Notes under the pieces: generated by a model
The model's database searches: none
Told to the model about the DNA's origin: nothing
Seen by the model: only the letters and a program-made list of their open reading frames with translations
Made by a program: the position numbers and the translations under genes
Shown here: in pieces, positions 27,874 to 38,345 of the stretch
Position numbering within the stretch: the stretch's first letter is position 1
Layout of the letters: every line of letters begins with the position of its first letter
DNA from: an uncultured archaeon
GTDB lineage: Archaea > Hadarchaeota > Hadarchaeia > Hadarchaeales > Hadarchaeaceae
Length of the DNA stretch: 64,000 bases
Assembly (NCBI GenBank): GCA_937921735.1
Contig: CAKZTQ010000032.1
Span: forward strand, 1-64,000
Direction: 5' to 3'

Positions 27874-28504
27874 TCTTCAGGACGGCATCCGGCTTGCCCA
27901 CGACCGTCACCAAATCTCCAGCCAATATCTCGGTTTCGCCCCTTGGGGGGATGAGGTCATCTCCCCTCGTTATCATCGCCAGCGTACAGCCCTTGGGGAC
28001 GTTTATGTCCTTGATCCTCTGCCCCACCGCCTTGGAGTTGGGTCCGACGGTGACCTCCACCACCTCGCCCTTCCCGCCCCCTATCCCTAGCAAGCCGTAG
28101 ACGCCGGGGCCGCTCACGGCTTTCTCGAACAGCATCACCGCGGCGCTTATCAGGCTGACCGCTATGTCCACGCCCAGCTCCTCGAACATCCTCGCGTGCT
28201 TTTCGTCGTTCACCCTGGCGATGACACGTGGCACGCCCATCTTCTTCGCGAGCTCGCAGGCCATGAGGTTTACTTCGTCCGCCTGCGTGAGCGCCACTAG
28301 GACGTCCGCCCTATCCACCCCGGCATCCTTCAGGACGTCGATGTCGGCGCCATTGCCGTGGACGACGAGCACGTCGAGCTCAGCTGCAAGCTCGTGCGCC
28401 CGCCTCTCGTCCTTTTCTATGACCACCACGTTGTTACCCCTATCCGCGAGCCTCTTGGCGAGCTTTGAACCGGTCTGTCCGCCGCCTACAATTATAATAT
28501 ACAT
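27848..28504 (-). CDS. trkA: TrkA-type K+ uptake regulator (TrkA-N/TrkA-C)
   Basis: MYIIIVGGGQTGSKLAKRLADRGNNVVVIEKDERRAHELAAELDVLVVHGNGADIDVLKDAGVDRADVLVALTQADEVN. Confidence 0.92.
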   Translation of the reverse strand: MYIIIVGGGQTGSKLAKRLADRGNNVVVIEKDERRAHELAAELDVLVVHGNGADIDVLKDAGVDRADVLVALTQADEVNLMACELAKKMGVPRVIARVNDEKHARMFEELGVDIAVSLISAAVMLFEKAVSGPGVYGLLGIGGGKGEVVEVTVGPNSKAVGQRIKDINVPKGCTLAMITRGDDLIPPRGETEILAGDLVTVVGKPDAVLKITRYLRGE

Positions 28505-28567
28505 CGGATCGCCTCTGCATCGGTGCCGTTATAAAGCACGATGTTCATCTATGGTAGGAGGGTTTAA

Positions 28568-29086
28568 ATGCCTATCCGACCGGCTCGCACCTATAGGTAT
28601 TTCAGCGGCCCCGCGTACACGCGCAGGGAATACGTCAAGGGCGTGCCGGGGCTACGGGTTACCTTCTTCGACATGGGAAACCCGAAGGGCGATTTCCCCA
28701 TCGAGATCTCCCTGATCTCCAAGGAGGCCGGCCAGATAAGGCACAACGCCCTAGAGGCTGCCAGGGTCGCGGCCAACCGCCTCCTGGAGACTAGGGTGGG
28801 CAAGAGCAACTACCACCTCAAGCTTCGCGTATATCCCCACCACGTGTTGCGGGAGAACCCAATGGCGGTGGGCGCTGGGGCGGACAGGATCTCCGACGGC
28901 ATGCGCTTGGCCTTCGGCAGGCCCATAGGCGCCGCCGCTAGGGTCCACGCGGGACAAAGGTTGATGACCGTTCGCGTGGGGAAGGAATTCGCCCCCATAG
29001 CGAAGGAGGCGCTGCGCCGGGCCGCGGGGAAGTTGCCGATGCCTTGCAGCCTTCAGGTGGAGAAAGGGCAGGAACTACTCCAGTGA
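28568..29086 (+). CDS. rpl10e: 50S ribosomal protein L10e (L16)
   Basis: [28 protein letters not shown]...[46 protein letters not shown]. Confidence 0.96.
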   Translation: MPIRPARTYRYFSGPAYTRREYVKGVPGLRVTFFDMGNPKGDFPIEISLISKEAGQIRHNALEAARVAANRLLETRVGKSNYHLKLRVYPHHVLRENPMAVGAGADRISDGMRLAFGRPIGAAARVHAGQRLMTVRVGKEFAPIAKEALRRAAGKLPMPCSLQVEKGQELLQ

Positions 29087-29950
29087 GCTAGCCATCGCCG
29101 CGAGCAGCTCATATATTATCTTTGCCGCTGCGAAGGCCGTGGTGCCGTTGTCGTGGGGCGGGGTGAGCTCCACCACATCGAAGGCGAGGATTTTCAGCTT
29201 GCCCAGCTCGCGCACCAGCTTCAGCAGGTCGAGCGTCGATAACCCTCCAGGCTCCGGTGTGCTCACGCCCGGCGCGAAGGCGGGGTCGAGGACGTCGAGG
29301 TCCACTGTCAGGTAAACGGGGGAGCCGCCGACTTGCTCTTTTAGCTCGGCGGCAACTTCGGCCGGGTCTTTCAGCACCTCCTCGCTCGTATAGGTCTTGA
29401 GCTCTATCGAGTCGGCGAATTCCGCCTCCTCCTTGGAACAAGAGCGAACGCCCACTTGGAGCAAACGCTCGGCCGGTAGGCGATCGAGGACCCTCCGCAT
29501 CACCGTCGCGTGGCAGAGCCTATCGCCCAGGTACTCGTCGCGCAGGTCGCGATGGGCATCGAGTTGTATCACGGTCACATCGTCGAGGGCTTGAAGCGAG
29601 AAGTATGTAAGCGTATGCTCCCCCCCAAGCAGGGCCGGTATCTTTCCGTCGTCGTTCACGCGCTTGACCAGCGCCGAGATCCTCTCCCCAGTTGTCTCTA
29701 GATCGGTGGTTGTGATCATGAGATCCCCGAGGTCGGAGATGCTGAGCTTTTCGAAGACATCGAGTCCGGCCGAGGTTACGTAGGTCTCCAGGTTTGCGGA
29801 TGCCTCGCGTATCCTCGCCGGCCCGAAACGGCAGCCGGAGCGATAGCTGGAGGTGATGTCGAGCGGGATGCCGGCGAACACCACTTTCGCCCGCTCGTAG
29901 GGCTCGTCGAAGCCGCCAAAGCCCGGGCGGACGGGCGTCATGGCTTTCAT
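29075..29950 (-). CDS. speB: Agmatinase / ureohydrolase
   Basis: [25 protein letters not shown]...[16 protein letters not shown]...[28 protein letters not shown]...[26 protein letters not shown]. Confidence 0.93.
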   Translation of the reverse strand: MKAMTPVRPGFGGFDEPYERAKVVFAGIPLDITSSYRSGCRFGPARIREASANLETYVTSAGLDVFEKLSISDLGDLMITTTDLETTGERISALVKRVNDDGKIPALLGGEHTLTYFSLQALDDVTVIQLDAHRDLRDEYLGDRLCHATVMRRVLDRLPAERLLQVGVRSCSKEEAEFADSIELKTYTSEEVLKDPAEVAAELKEQVGGSPVYLTVDLDVLDPAFAPGVSTPEPGGLSTLDLLKLVRELGKLKILAFDVVELTPPHDNGTTAFAAAKIIYELLAAMASSLE

Positions 29951-30041
29951 CCCATCACCCTTCGAGTGTAGACCTCAAGGGCTATGAAGCTTTCCAAGAC
30001 CTAGCAATTTAAAGTCGAACACCTCTACCTAAAGCACGGAG

Positions 30042-30605
30042 GTGTTCATGGCGAAGATCGATGTGGATGCGAGCCTCGCCCCGAGGTTGTTCGCCCCTAG
30101 GTTGACGGTGCTGGTGACCTCCCTCGACAAAAAGGGCAGGGCGAACATCATAACCCTCTCTTGGGCCATGCCGACCTCCTTTGACCCACCCTTAGCGGCG
30201 ATAAGCGTGGGAAAGCGGAGGTACTCCCACGAGCTCATCGAGGGCTGCAGGGAGTTCGTGGTGAACATCCCCTCGCAGGACATCTTGGAAAAAGTCCAAC
30301 TTTGCGGCTCCCGCTCGGGTAGAAACGTGGACAAGTTCGCCGAAAGCGGCCTGACGCAGCTCCCGAGCAAAAAGGTCAAGCCACCCAGGATAAAGGAGTG
30401 CGTCGCCCACCTCGAGTGCAAGCTCGTCGATAGCCTGAGTACAGGAGATCACACCATTTTCATCGGCGAGGTGGTGGCAGCCTCCGTCGACGAGGAAGCG
30501 TTCGACGGAATGGAAAAGTGCATAAAGTTGGAGACCTTTAAGCCCATCCTCCACCTGACCGGCCCGTACTTCACCACTTCGACGAGCGTGAGGCAAATAA
30601 ACTAG
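30042..30605 (+). CDS. Flavin reductase family protein
   Basis: PRLTVLVTSLDKKGRANIITLSWAMPTSFDPPLAAISVGKRRYSHELIEGCREFVVNIPSQDILEKVQLCG. Confidence 0.85.
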   Translation: MFMAKIDVDASLAPRLFAPRLTVLVTSLDKKGRANIITLSWAMPTSFDPPLAAISVGKRRYSHELIEGCREFVVNIPSQDILEKVQLCGSRSGRNVDKFAESGLTQLPSKKVKPPRIKECVAHLECKLVDSLSTGDHTIFIGEVVAASVDEEAFDGMEKCIKLETFKPILHLTGPYFTTSTSVRQIN

Positions 30606-30880
30606 ATCTCGTAGTGCGGGGGTGGTCAACTAGAAAGAGTTCGAGATACCCCCATCTCCTTAGCTTCGACGTTGATCTGAAGTTGTTTGAGTTCCTCGTC
30701 TATGTTCGTCTCTTTTAATATTCCCGCAAGAATCTCTGGTGCCTTTCGCGTGAATCCCTCAATCACCCGCCACCAGATCGTCTGCCATGTTGACTTAGCG
30801 TGGATGGGACAAAACGATCGCTATGATAGACCGAGAGGCAAAACTTATGTTACGGCTGAGTTTAAACGGATGGATGGTAC

Positions 30881-31924
30881 CTATGTTAAGAAAATTTCTT
30901 TAGTTGCTCTGCAGAGCCAAACTAAAAAAAGCATGAACGGAACCTCCGTCAAAACTCCGACAACCGTTGCTATAGCTGCCCCAGAAGCTAAGCCGAAAAG
31001 GGTTATAGCGACTGCTATAGCGACATCGAAATTATTGCTTCCGGCTATAATCGCTGTCGGTGCGGCATCCTCATAGGGTAAACGAATGATCTTAGAAATC
31101 AAATAAGTTATCGCGAAGACGAACAAGATATTGACGAAAATCCCAGTTGCGATCATGCCAATGACCAAGGGTTGTTCAACGATCACATGCCCTTGTAGTG
31201 AAAATAGCACTATTAATGTGATGAGCAAAGCCACGATAGATGCTTTTTTGAGCAAGGGAGCGATCTTTCGATTGAGCCATTCGACACCCTTTCCCTCAAT
31301 GACTCTTTTCCTCGTATAATAACCGGCAATCAACGGTATGACTATATAAACAGTGACCGCAAACGCTATAGTTTCCCAAGGGATAGAAATACCAGAAATC
31401 CCAAGCAGGAAAACAGCTAGAGGAGCGTACAAAAATACCATCGATAAAGAATTTATAGTCGTCATAACGAGAGTGTGACCCATGTTACCTTCCGCCAAAT
31501 AACTCCAAACGAGAACCATCGCCGTGCAAGGAGCAACACCTAACAGAATCAACCCTGCCCTGTACTGCGAAGAAAGATCGGGGGACAAAAATGGGCGGAA
31601 GATAACGCTCAAGAAAAGCCAAGCGAAGAAAGCCATGGTGAAAGGTTTAACAGCCCAATTGCTGAACAAGGTCACAAATATAGGCTTAAGCGTTTTGCCC
31701 GCTCTCATCACCTGTTTGAAATCTATTTGAACCATTATCGGATAAATCATCGCAAATAAGCAGATGGCGATCGGAATCGATACGTGGGCTATGGTCAATT
31801 CACCCAACAAGCCAGAAATTTGAGGAAAAGCCTTGCCAAAACATATCCCTAGGATTATGCAAAGAGCAACCCAAAGGCTAAGATATTTTTCCCAGATTCC
31901 TAATTCTCTTTTTCTTTCAGCCAT
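30881..31924 (-). CDS. ACR3-family arsenite efflux permease
   Basis: Multi-pass protein: WEKYLSLWVALCIILGICFGKAFP...GVAPCTAMVLVWSYLAEGNMGHTLVMTTINSLSMVFLYAPLAVFLLG...AGSNNFDVAIAVAITLFGLASGAAIATVVGVLTEVPFMLFLV. Confidence 0.9.
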   Translation of the reverse strand: MAERKRELGIWEKYLSLWVALCIILGICFGKAFPQISGLLGELTIAHVSIPIAICLFAMIYPIMVQIDFKQVMRAGKTLKPIFVTLFSNWAVKPFTMAFFAWLFLSVIFRPFLSPDLSSQYRAGLILLGVAPCTAMVLVWSYLAEGNMGHTLVMTTINSLSMVFLYAPLAVFLLGISGISIPWETIAFAVTVYIVIPLIAGYYTRKRVIEGKGVEWLNRKIAPLLKKASIVALLITLIVLFSLQGHVIVEQPLVIGMIATGIFVNILFVFAITYLISKIIRLPYEDAAPTAIIAGSNNFDVAIAVAITLFGLASGAAIATVVGVLTEVPFMLFLVWLCRATKEIFLT

Positions 31925-32085
31925 ATTTTCGGCCTTGGTTAGTTTATACGAGTAAATAATTTATACATCAGTGCCAGCGATTTTAGAGCTTGCTCGCACG
32001 TCTCGAGCTCTTCAAAGCTAATGCCGGTACCTTTGGCTCCCGTCCGCTTTCTGTGGGCCTTGTTTTCAAGGGGCATCTCAAACTA

Positions 32086-32173
32086 TGGTGCGGGGGCGGG
32101 GATTTGAACCCCGGAACCCCTACGGGACAGGCTCCTGAAGCCTGCGCCGTTGGCCAGGCTTGGCTACCCCCGC
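32086..32173 (-). tRNA. tRNA-Leu (anticodon CAG), CCA encoded
   Basis: Minus strand GCGGGGGTAGCCAAGCCTGGCCAACGGCGCAGGCTTCAGGAGCCTGTCCCGTAGGGGTTCCGGGGTTCAAATCCCCGCCCCCGCACCA; anticodon loop TTCAGGA, short variable arm stem, acceptor stem pairs. Confidence 0.95.
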
Positions 32174-32263
32174 GATCGAAACTTGGCCATCCTAATTCTT
32201 TAATGTTAGGTCGGCGCCGTGAACTAAAACTTTATGAAGCTGGAACTGACAACAAAAAATTGA

Positions 32264-33454
32264 TTGGTAAATATGCCGTTCGATTTCAGCTTCGAAGGTC
32301 TCCTAGCTTGGCTGGTGTTGATCCTCCTACTTAGCTTTATTACCATGTATCTCATGCCGTACCAGTTTACTTTCCAGACCCGTTTGATGATAGGGCAGGT
32401 GCGCAAGTCGTTGAGCCAGCTCGAGGAATGGGCAAAGGAGGGAAGGAGGATCGCGTTGAGCACGATTACCAAGCATGGCCGAACCAAGCGAGATATCGAG
32501 AAGGAGTTCGACGATTTCCTCGAATTCTTCACCATAGAGCCAGTCAGCGATGACCCGGCGGGGGTACTTCGGAGGCTGGAGCACGTGCTCGACGTGCGGA
32601 AGAAGCGCTTCGAGGGGATGGTCGCCCGCTTCGCCCCCAACGCTGATCCCGAGACCGCGGCGAACCTCGAGATGACTATCGAGGGAGCGATGGCGAGCAA
32701 CTTGGTCTTCCGCTTGGTGCGCCACTACATGTTGCTCGCGGAGAAGACCAAGAGCTATCAGCTGATAATGGCCCTCCAGATGCAGATGCCCATCCTAAAG
32801 GAGTACGCCAAGGCCTTCCTCGACGCTACTAAGGCCTTCGCCGAAGGGAAGCCGATCGGCGACGGCGTTGGCGCGATGGTGGCGACCAAGTTGGCAGGCG
32901 GCGCGAGCTGGAGGGAGCTCGTGGAGGACACCGTGTACGCGGAGACGAAATTCGACGGGCGAAAGCTGATAGTGGTCAAGGCAAAGGGTCCGGGAGGCAG
33001 GGTCGGCAAGCCCGGTGAGCTCATTAAGCGTTTGATGGAGAGGAGGAAGGTGGACAGGATCATAATGATCGACGCCGGGCTGAAGCTTGAAGGCGAGGAG
33101 AGCGGTCACGTCATCGAAGGCGTCGGCGCTGCGATAGGGGGCCCGCCGACCGAAAAGTACAAGATAGAGGAGATCGCGGTCAAGAAAGGCGTGCCCGTCG
33201 ATGCCATAATCGTCAAGGAGTCATTCAAGGAGGCCATCACGCCCCTCAACAAGCGCTTGGCGAAGGCGGTCGACGCCACCGTCGAGCGGGTTAAGCAGGC
33301 CATCCGAGAGCGCACCAAGCCGGGCGAGGTGGTGATCGTAGCCGGTATAGGCAACACTATAGGAATAGGCCAAAACCCCGAGGAGCTGCCTAAGGATTTC
33401 CCTGAGCCTAAAGAGGAAAAGGGGATAGAGTCCGACAAGCTGCTCTTTCGATAG
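32264..33454 (+). CDS. DUF1512-type archaeal membrane protein
   Basis: N-terminal TM helix then a long conserved soluble domain ...VDRIIMIDAGLKLEGEESGHVIEGVGAAIGGPPTEKYKIEEIAVKKGVPVDAIIVKES. Confidence 0.75.
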   Translation: MVNMPFDFSFEGLLAWLVLILLLSFITMYLMPYQFTFQTRLMIGQVRKSLSQLEEWAKEGRRIALSTITKHGRTKRDIEKEFDDFLEFFTIEPVSDDPAGVLRRLEHVLDVRKKRFEGMVARFAPNADPETAANLEMTIEGAMASNLVFRLVRHYMLLAEKTKSYQLIMALQMQMPILKEYAKAFLDATKAFAEGKPIGDGVGAMVATKLAGGASWRELVEDTVYAETKFDGRKLIVVKAKGPGGRVGKPGELIKRLMERRKVDRIIMIDAGLKLEGEESGHVIEGVGAAIGGPPTEKYKIEEIAVKKGVPVDAIIVKESFKEAITPLNKRLAKAVDATVERVKQAIRERTKPGEVVIVAGIGNTIGIGQNPEELPKDFPEPKEEKGIESDKLLFR

Positions 33455-33522
33455 GTTTTAATATCCTGCGGTTATTTTTTACCGATAAATCTCATAACAT
33501 AAGTCAGACACGAGGGAAAGGC

Positions 33523-35709
33523 ATGAGGCGCTACAAGCACCTTGCGGACGTTCAAAAGCTGATGTGGCAGCTGGAGCAGATACGCAACATAGGCATAGTG
33601 GCCCATGTCGATCACGGCAAGACCACGTTGACGGACAGCTTGGTCGCAGCCTCCGGCATCATAAGTTTCGAGCTCGCCGGCGAGCAGTTGTTCACCGATT
33701 TTCTGGAGATCGAGCAACAGCGAGGCATCACGATCCAGACATCCGCGGTGAGCCTCGCCCACACCTACGAAGGGAAGGAGTACCTGATCAACTTGCTCGA
33801 CACGCCTGGCCACGTGGACTTCAGCGGGGACGTGACCAGAGCCCTGCGCGCCATAGATGGTGTCATCGTCGTCGTCGATGCCGTCGAGGGGGTCATGGTG
33901 CAGACGGAGACCGTGCTGCGCCAAGCCCTGCGAGAGCGAGCGCGTCCAGTACTTTTTATCAACAAGGTCGACCGGCTAATAGACGAACTCAAGCTCACGC
34001 CAGAAGGCATGCAGGAGCGCTTCATCAAGATCATAACCAAGTTCAACCAGCTCATACGCAGGTATGCACCGCCTGACGTCGCTGAGCGATGGCAGGTGAG
34101 CGTCGAGGCCGGTTCCGTTGCGTTTGGCTCGGCTAAGGAAAAATGGGCGCTGTCAATAACGCAGATGAAGAAGAAGAACATCACTTTCAAGGATATCATA
34201 GAAGCGTACAGGAAAGGGGAACAGGCGAGGTTGGCCGAGGAAAGCCCGCTCTACGAGGTCATCCTCGACATGGTAGTTAAACACCTGCCCGATCCGAAGC
34301 AGGCGCAGTCCGATAGGATACCTGTCATATGGAAGGGCGAGATAAATAGCGAGCTCGGAAAGGACATGCTTACGTGCAACCCCAACGGCAAGATCTGCAT
34401 GGTCATAACGGATATTATCGTGGACGAGCACGCCGGTGTGATATCCACGGGCAGGGTTTTCTCCGGCACTTTGGAGAAGGGGAAGTCGGTTAGGCTGGTC
34501 GGCTTGGGTCAGGAGGCACGAATACAGCAGGTAGGCATTTACATGGGGCCAGATCGGATAATCGTGGACAAAGTGCCCGCGGGGAACATAGCCGCGATCG
34601 TTGGCATGAAGGAAGCGGTGGTCGGCGAGACGCTCATCGAGTCAGGAATTGAAGGGGCAGGATTTGAGGAGCTCAAATACGTAAGCGAGCCGGTCGTCAC
34701 GGTGGCGGTCGAGCCCAAGAACTTCCAAGACTTGCCTAGGTTGATCACCGCGCTGAAGAACATCTCGCGCGAGGACCCCAACGTCCACGTCAAGATCAAC
34801 GAGGAAACCGGCGAATACCTCGTGTCCGGCATGGGCGAGTTACACTTGGAGATAGTCGAATACAAACTTAAGGAGGCCGGGCTTGAGGTCAAGACCTCCG
34901 AACCGATCGTGGTCTACCGGGAAACTGTCACGGGCAAGGCCGGGCCCGTGGAGGGCAAGTCGCCGAATAGGCACAACAGATTTTTGATCTCCGTGGAGCC
35001 GCTCGAACCTGAGGTGATCAAGGCGATCGAGGAGGGCAAGGTCAACATGAAGCAAGATCGCAAGGAGCGCGCGAACGTGCTGCGGGGGCTCGGATGGGAC
35101 ACGGACGCCGCTAGGGGGGTCGTGACGATAGTCGGGCCGAACATCCTAACCGATGTCACGAAGGGGGTGCAGTACATGAGGGAGGTCGAGGACTACGTCA
35201 TCGAGGCCTTTACAGAGGTGGTGAACGAAGGGCCGTTGATGCGGGAACCCATGCGAGGGTTGAAGGTGCTGATCGTGGACGCGATGCTTCACGAGGACTC
35301 GGTCCACCGCGGTCCGGCACAGATAATCCCCGCGGTCAGGCGAGCGATTCAGGCGGCGGTCCTGATGGCTAAACCACAGGTGCTCGAACCTATCCTCAGG
35401 TTGGAGGTCCGCGTGCCCCAAGAGTTCTTGGGTAGCTGTACCAAGGTAATCCAAGGTCGACGTGGACGCATCATCTCCATGGAATCCGAGGAGGATATCG
35501 CCGTGGTTAAAGCGCTGTTGCCCGTGGCGAACTCCTTTGGGCTTGCGGCCGAAATGCGATCGGAGACGGAAGGGCGGGCAATATGGGGCACGGAGTTTGA
35601 GAAGTTTGACCCCATACCCAGAGAACTGCAGGAGCAGACGATCTTGGAGACCCGCAAGCGCAAGGGTCTCAAGCCGGAGCCACCCAAGCCCGAGGACTTT
35701 TTAGATTAG
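33523..35709 (+). CDS. fusA: Translation elongation factor 2
   Basis: IRNIGIVAHVDHGKTTLTDSLVAASGIIS...QRGITIQTSAVSL...NLLDTPGHVDFSGDVTRALRAIDGVIVVVDAVEGVMVQTETVLRQA. Confidence 0.98.
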   Translation: MRRYKHLADVQKLMWQLEQIRNIGIVAHVDHGKTTLTDSLVAASGIISFELAGEQLFTDFLEIEQQRGITIQTSAVSLAHTYEGKEYLINLLDTPGHVDFSGDVTRALRAIDGVIVVVDAVEGVMVQTETVLRQALRERARPVLFINKVDRLIDELKLTPEGMQERFIKIITKFNQLIRRYAPPDVAERWQVSVEAGSVAFGSAKEKWALSITQMKKKNITFKDIIEAYRKGEQARLAEESPLYEVILDMVVKHLPDPKQAQSDRIPVIWKGEINSELGKDMLTCNPNGKICMVITDIIVDEHAGVISTGRVFSGTLEKGKSVRLVGLGQEARIQQVGIYMGPDRIIVDKVPAGNIAAIVGMKEAVVGETLIESGIEGAGFEELKYVSEPVVTVAVEPKNFQDLPRLITALKNISREDPNVHVKINEETGEYLVSGMGELHLEIVEYKLKEAGLEVKTSEPIVVYRETVTGKAGPVEGKSPNRHNRFLISVEPLEPEVIKAIEEGKVNMKQDRKERANVLRGLGWDTDAARGVVTIVGPNILTDVTKGVQYMREVEDYVIEAFTEVVNEGPLMREPMRGLKVLIVDAMLHEDSVHRGPAQIIPAVRRAIQAAVLMAKPQVLEPILRLEVRVPQEFLGSCTKVIQGRRGRIISMESEEDIAVVKALLPVANSFGLAAEMRSETEGRAIWGTEFEKFDPIPRELQEQTILETRKRKGLKPEPPKPEDFLD

Positions 35710-36538
35710 ATGCGATGTAGTTCGAAATGGAGCCCAGCTCTTCGGGCGTGAGGTCCATCACCCTCCTGTTCGCTAGATCCTTTGGGATCGTCTCGTCCAC
35801 GATCCTACGCCTTTCCGACTTAGGCTTTGGTTGTGGAAACACCTCATTAAACGAGTGAAATAGGGCATTGCGCACCTTTTGCCGCTTGTGCTGGAACAAC
35901 GCGCGGACTACATCGAAAAATAGGGCTTCATCGATTACGTAAAAGGGCGGACTTCGTGGCCTCAACCTCACCAACATGGACGAGACCTTTGGTCTTGGGA
36001 AAAATGCAGAAGGCTCGACCTCCTCCAACAACTCGACTTCCGCACGATAGTATACGCCAACCGTCAAACGACCATAGTCCTTGGAGCCGGGTTTGGCGAT
36101 TAGCCGTTGGGCGAACTCCTTTTGATACATCAAAACAGCAAGCTCGAAGTCATGCTCGAGCAATTTGAACGTGATCTCGGACGATATCGCGTAGGGCAAG
36201 TTCGCGACTACCTTATTGAAAGGCGGAAGCTCCATCTGCAAGATGTCTGCGTTCACCAGATCCACATTCGCGAGGCCCTTCGCCTGCTCCCGAAGGACTC
36301 GGAACAGCTTCGCGTCCCGTTCCACCGCTATTACCTTCCCCGCACGTTCTGCGAGCAGCTTCGTCAAGTTCCCCATCCCCGCACCTATCTCGAGCACAAG
36401 ATCGCGAGAAGAGACGCCCGCGTAATCGACCATCCTCCTTAACAAGCTAGGGTCGATCACGTGGATTTGACTGCCGCGTTTGTTTAACCTTATGCCATAT
36501 CTTCGCAAGGTCACAAGCAACTGGTGCATGCGATCCAC
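35669..36538 (-). CDS. rsmA: rRNA adenine dimethyltransferase (RsmA/KsgA)
   Basis: LEIGAGMGNLTKLLAERAGKVIAVERDAKLFRVLRE...NKVVANLPYAISSEITFKLLEH...MYQKEFAQRLIAKPGSKDYGRLTV. Confidence 0.95.
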   Translation of the reverse strand: MDRMHQLLVTLRRYGIRLNKRGSQIHVIDPSLLRRMVDYAGVSSRDLVLEIGAGMGNLTKLLAERAGKVIAVERDAKLFRVLREQAKGLANVDLVNADILQMELPPFNKVVANLPYAISSEITFKLLEHDFELAVLMYQKEFAQRLIAKPGSKDYGRLTVGVYYRAEVELLEEVEPSAFFPRPKVSSMLVRLRPRSPPFYVIDEALFFDVVRALFQHKRQKVRNALFHSFNEVFPQPKPKSERRRIVDETIPKDLANRRVMDLTPEELGSISNYIASNLKSPRAWVAPA

Positions 36539-36579
36539 GCTTTTTATAGTTCGACCCTAGGAAATAGAATTAACGCCGG

Positions 36580-36942
36580 ATGTGCATGGTCTCCGAGGTC
36601 TTTTTGCGAAAAAGAAACGAACTGTTCAAAAAACTGAAGGAGGTCGGCTTACTGACGGATGAAGTCAGGCAGACGATCGTGGACACCTATGGTTCAAGGG
36701 GGAGAAAGGCCCTAGAGGTGATAGACAGGGGAGGTGTGGTAAAGCGAGGAAGGCGTTGGTTCGTACGCGGCAAAGGCGATGAGTACGAGGTGGTCCGAAC
36801 TTACTGCACCTGCCGCGATTACGTCTTAAATGTGGTCACCGAAAAAGTAGACGTCGATATGTGCTACCATGTGCTGGCGAAGGTGATATGCGAGATGTTG
36901 GACGCTTACTACATGGGTGGTGAGGGTGCGCCTAGTGATTAA
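36580..36942 (+). CDS. SWIM zinc-finger small protein
   Basis: VRTYCTCRDYVLNVVTEKVDVDMCYHVLAKVICE matches a CxC...CxH SWIM pattern. Confidence 0.65.
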   Translation: MCMVSEVFLRKRNELFKKLKEVGLLTDEVRQTIVDTYGSRGRKALEVIDRGGVVKRGRRWFVRGKGDEYEVVRTYCTCRDYVLNVVTEKVDVDMCYHVLAKVICEMLDAYYMGGEGAPSD

Positions 36943-38344
36943 GTTCGGTGGGGTACCGGTCAAGGACGGCAGGAGCATTCGTAACGCCGCGCAGCTCGTC
37001 GTCGCCCGCTATCGAAGGGGAGACGAGGTGGTCGCCGTCGTCTCGGCCATGGCAGGCATCACAGACGAGCTAGTAGCAATAGCTCATCGCTTGCTCGAGC
37101 CCGGGACGAACGCCGAGCAATTGATCTCCGACTTCATGGACCGTATTTCGGGTAGGCATCTACAAGCTTGTAAAGATGCCATCGATGATGAGGCCACGTT
37201 GAGTCGTACTTCCAGGGCGGTGGAGAACGCACTCGAAAACTTGGAGAGGGTCCTGACGGGCGTAGCGTATTTGGGCGAGCTCTCGCCCCGATCGCAGGAT
37301 TTAATAATGTCCTTTGGCGAACGCCTTTCGGCGCCGATTCTAGCAGGCGCGATCCAATCGCTCGGGGTTCCCGCTCGTTACTTAACCGGCTTCGAGGCCG
37401 GCATCGTAACCGATAACCGCCACACCGAGGCCAGGCCCATTTTTGAGCTGACCCGAAAGCTCGTACGGCAGCGGTTGGGCAAGCTGTTGGCAGCCCGAAA
37501 GGTCCCGGTGGTGGCTGGCTTCATAGCTGGTACGGAAGACGGCATCGTGACGACGCTTGGGCGAGGAGGCTCGGATTACTCCGCTTCCATCATAGGTGCC
37601 TCAATAGGGGCCGACGAAATATGGGTGATGACGGATGTCGACGGCATCATGACCGCAGATCCGAGGGTCGAACCCGACGCTAAGGTGATAGACACCATCT
37701 CCTATCTTGAGGCCACCGAGCTGGCATATTTCGGAGCCAAAGTGCTACACCCGAAGACCATCGAGCCAGCGATGGAGCTGGACATCCCCGTTCGCGTGCG
37801 CAGCGCGTTCAACCTCTCCCATCCAGGGACGGTGATAGTCAGGAAGCCGAGAAAGGTGAAAAACACGGTGAAGGCCATCACAATGAGCAAGGAGGTGGCG
37901 GTGATAACGGTCGGTGGTCCGGGCATGATCGGGATGCCAGGAGTGGCCGCCGCGGTGCTCGACATTTTGGCTAGGGCGAATATCAAGGTTTTAATGATAT
38001 CTCAAAGTTCTTCGCAAGCAAACATAAGCTTCGTCGTCCCCAGGGCCGAGCTGGAGGCCGCGTTGAAGGCGTTACGCGTCGAGTTCGCCGAGCGCCGCAT
38101 CGACTGGCGCATAGACTACGATCGAAACGCTAGCATCATCGCCACCGTGGGCGCTGGCATGAAGGGTACCCCTGGCGTGGCCGCGCGGGTCTTCGGGACG
38201 ATGGGCCGCGAGAACATAAACATAATCATGATAGCCCAAGGCTCATCTGAACTGAACATATCGTTCGTGGTCGCCGAAGAAGATGCTATAAAGGCTGTGC
38301 GTGCCCTGCACGCCGAGTTCGGGTTGGGTCGAGGACCCCGCTGA
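36917..38344 (+). CDS. lysC: Aspartate kinase with two ACT domains
   Basis: VIKFGGVPVKDGRSIRNAAQLV...VVAGFIAGTEDGIVTTLGRGGSDYSASIIGASIGADEIWVMTDVDGIMTADPR...; tandem ACT-like regions near the C-terminus. Confidence 0.93.
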   Translation: MVRVRLVIKFGGVPVKDGRSIRNAAQLVVARYRRGDEVVAVVSAMAGITDELVAIAHRLLEPGTNAEQLISDFMDRISGRHLQACKDAIDDEATLSRTSRAVENALENLERVLTGVAYLGELSPRSQDLIMSFGERLSAPILAGAIQSLGVPARYLTGFEAGIVTDNRHTEARPIFELTRKLVRQRLGKLLAARKVPVVAGFIAGTEDGIVTTLGRGGSDYSASIIGASIGADEIWVMTDVDGIMTADPRVEPDAKVIDTISYLEATELAYFGAKVLHPKTIEPAMELDIPVRVRSAFNLSHPGTVIVRKPRKVKNTVKAITMSKEVAVITVGGPGMIGMPGVAAAVLDILARANIKVLMISQSSSQANISFVVPRAELEAALKALRVEFAERRIDWRIDYDRNASIIATVGAGMKGTPGVAARVFGTMGRENINIIMIAQGSSELNISFVVAEEDAIKAVRALHAEFGLGRGPR

Positions 38345-38345
38345 T

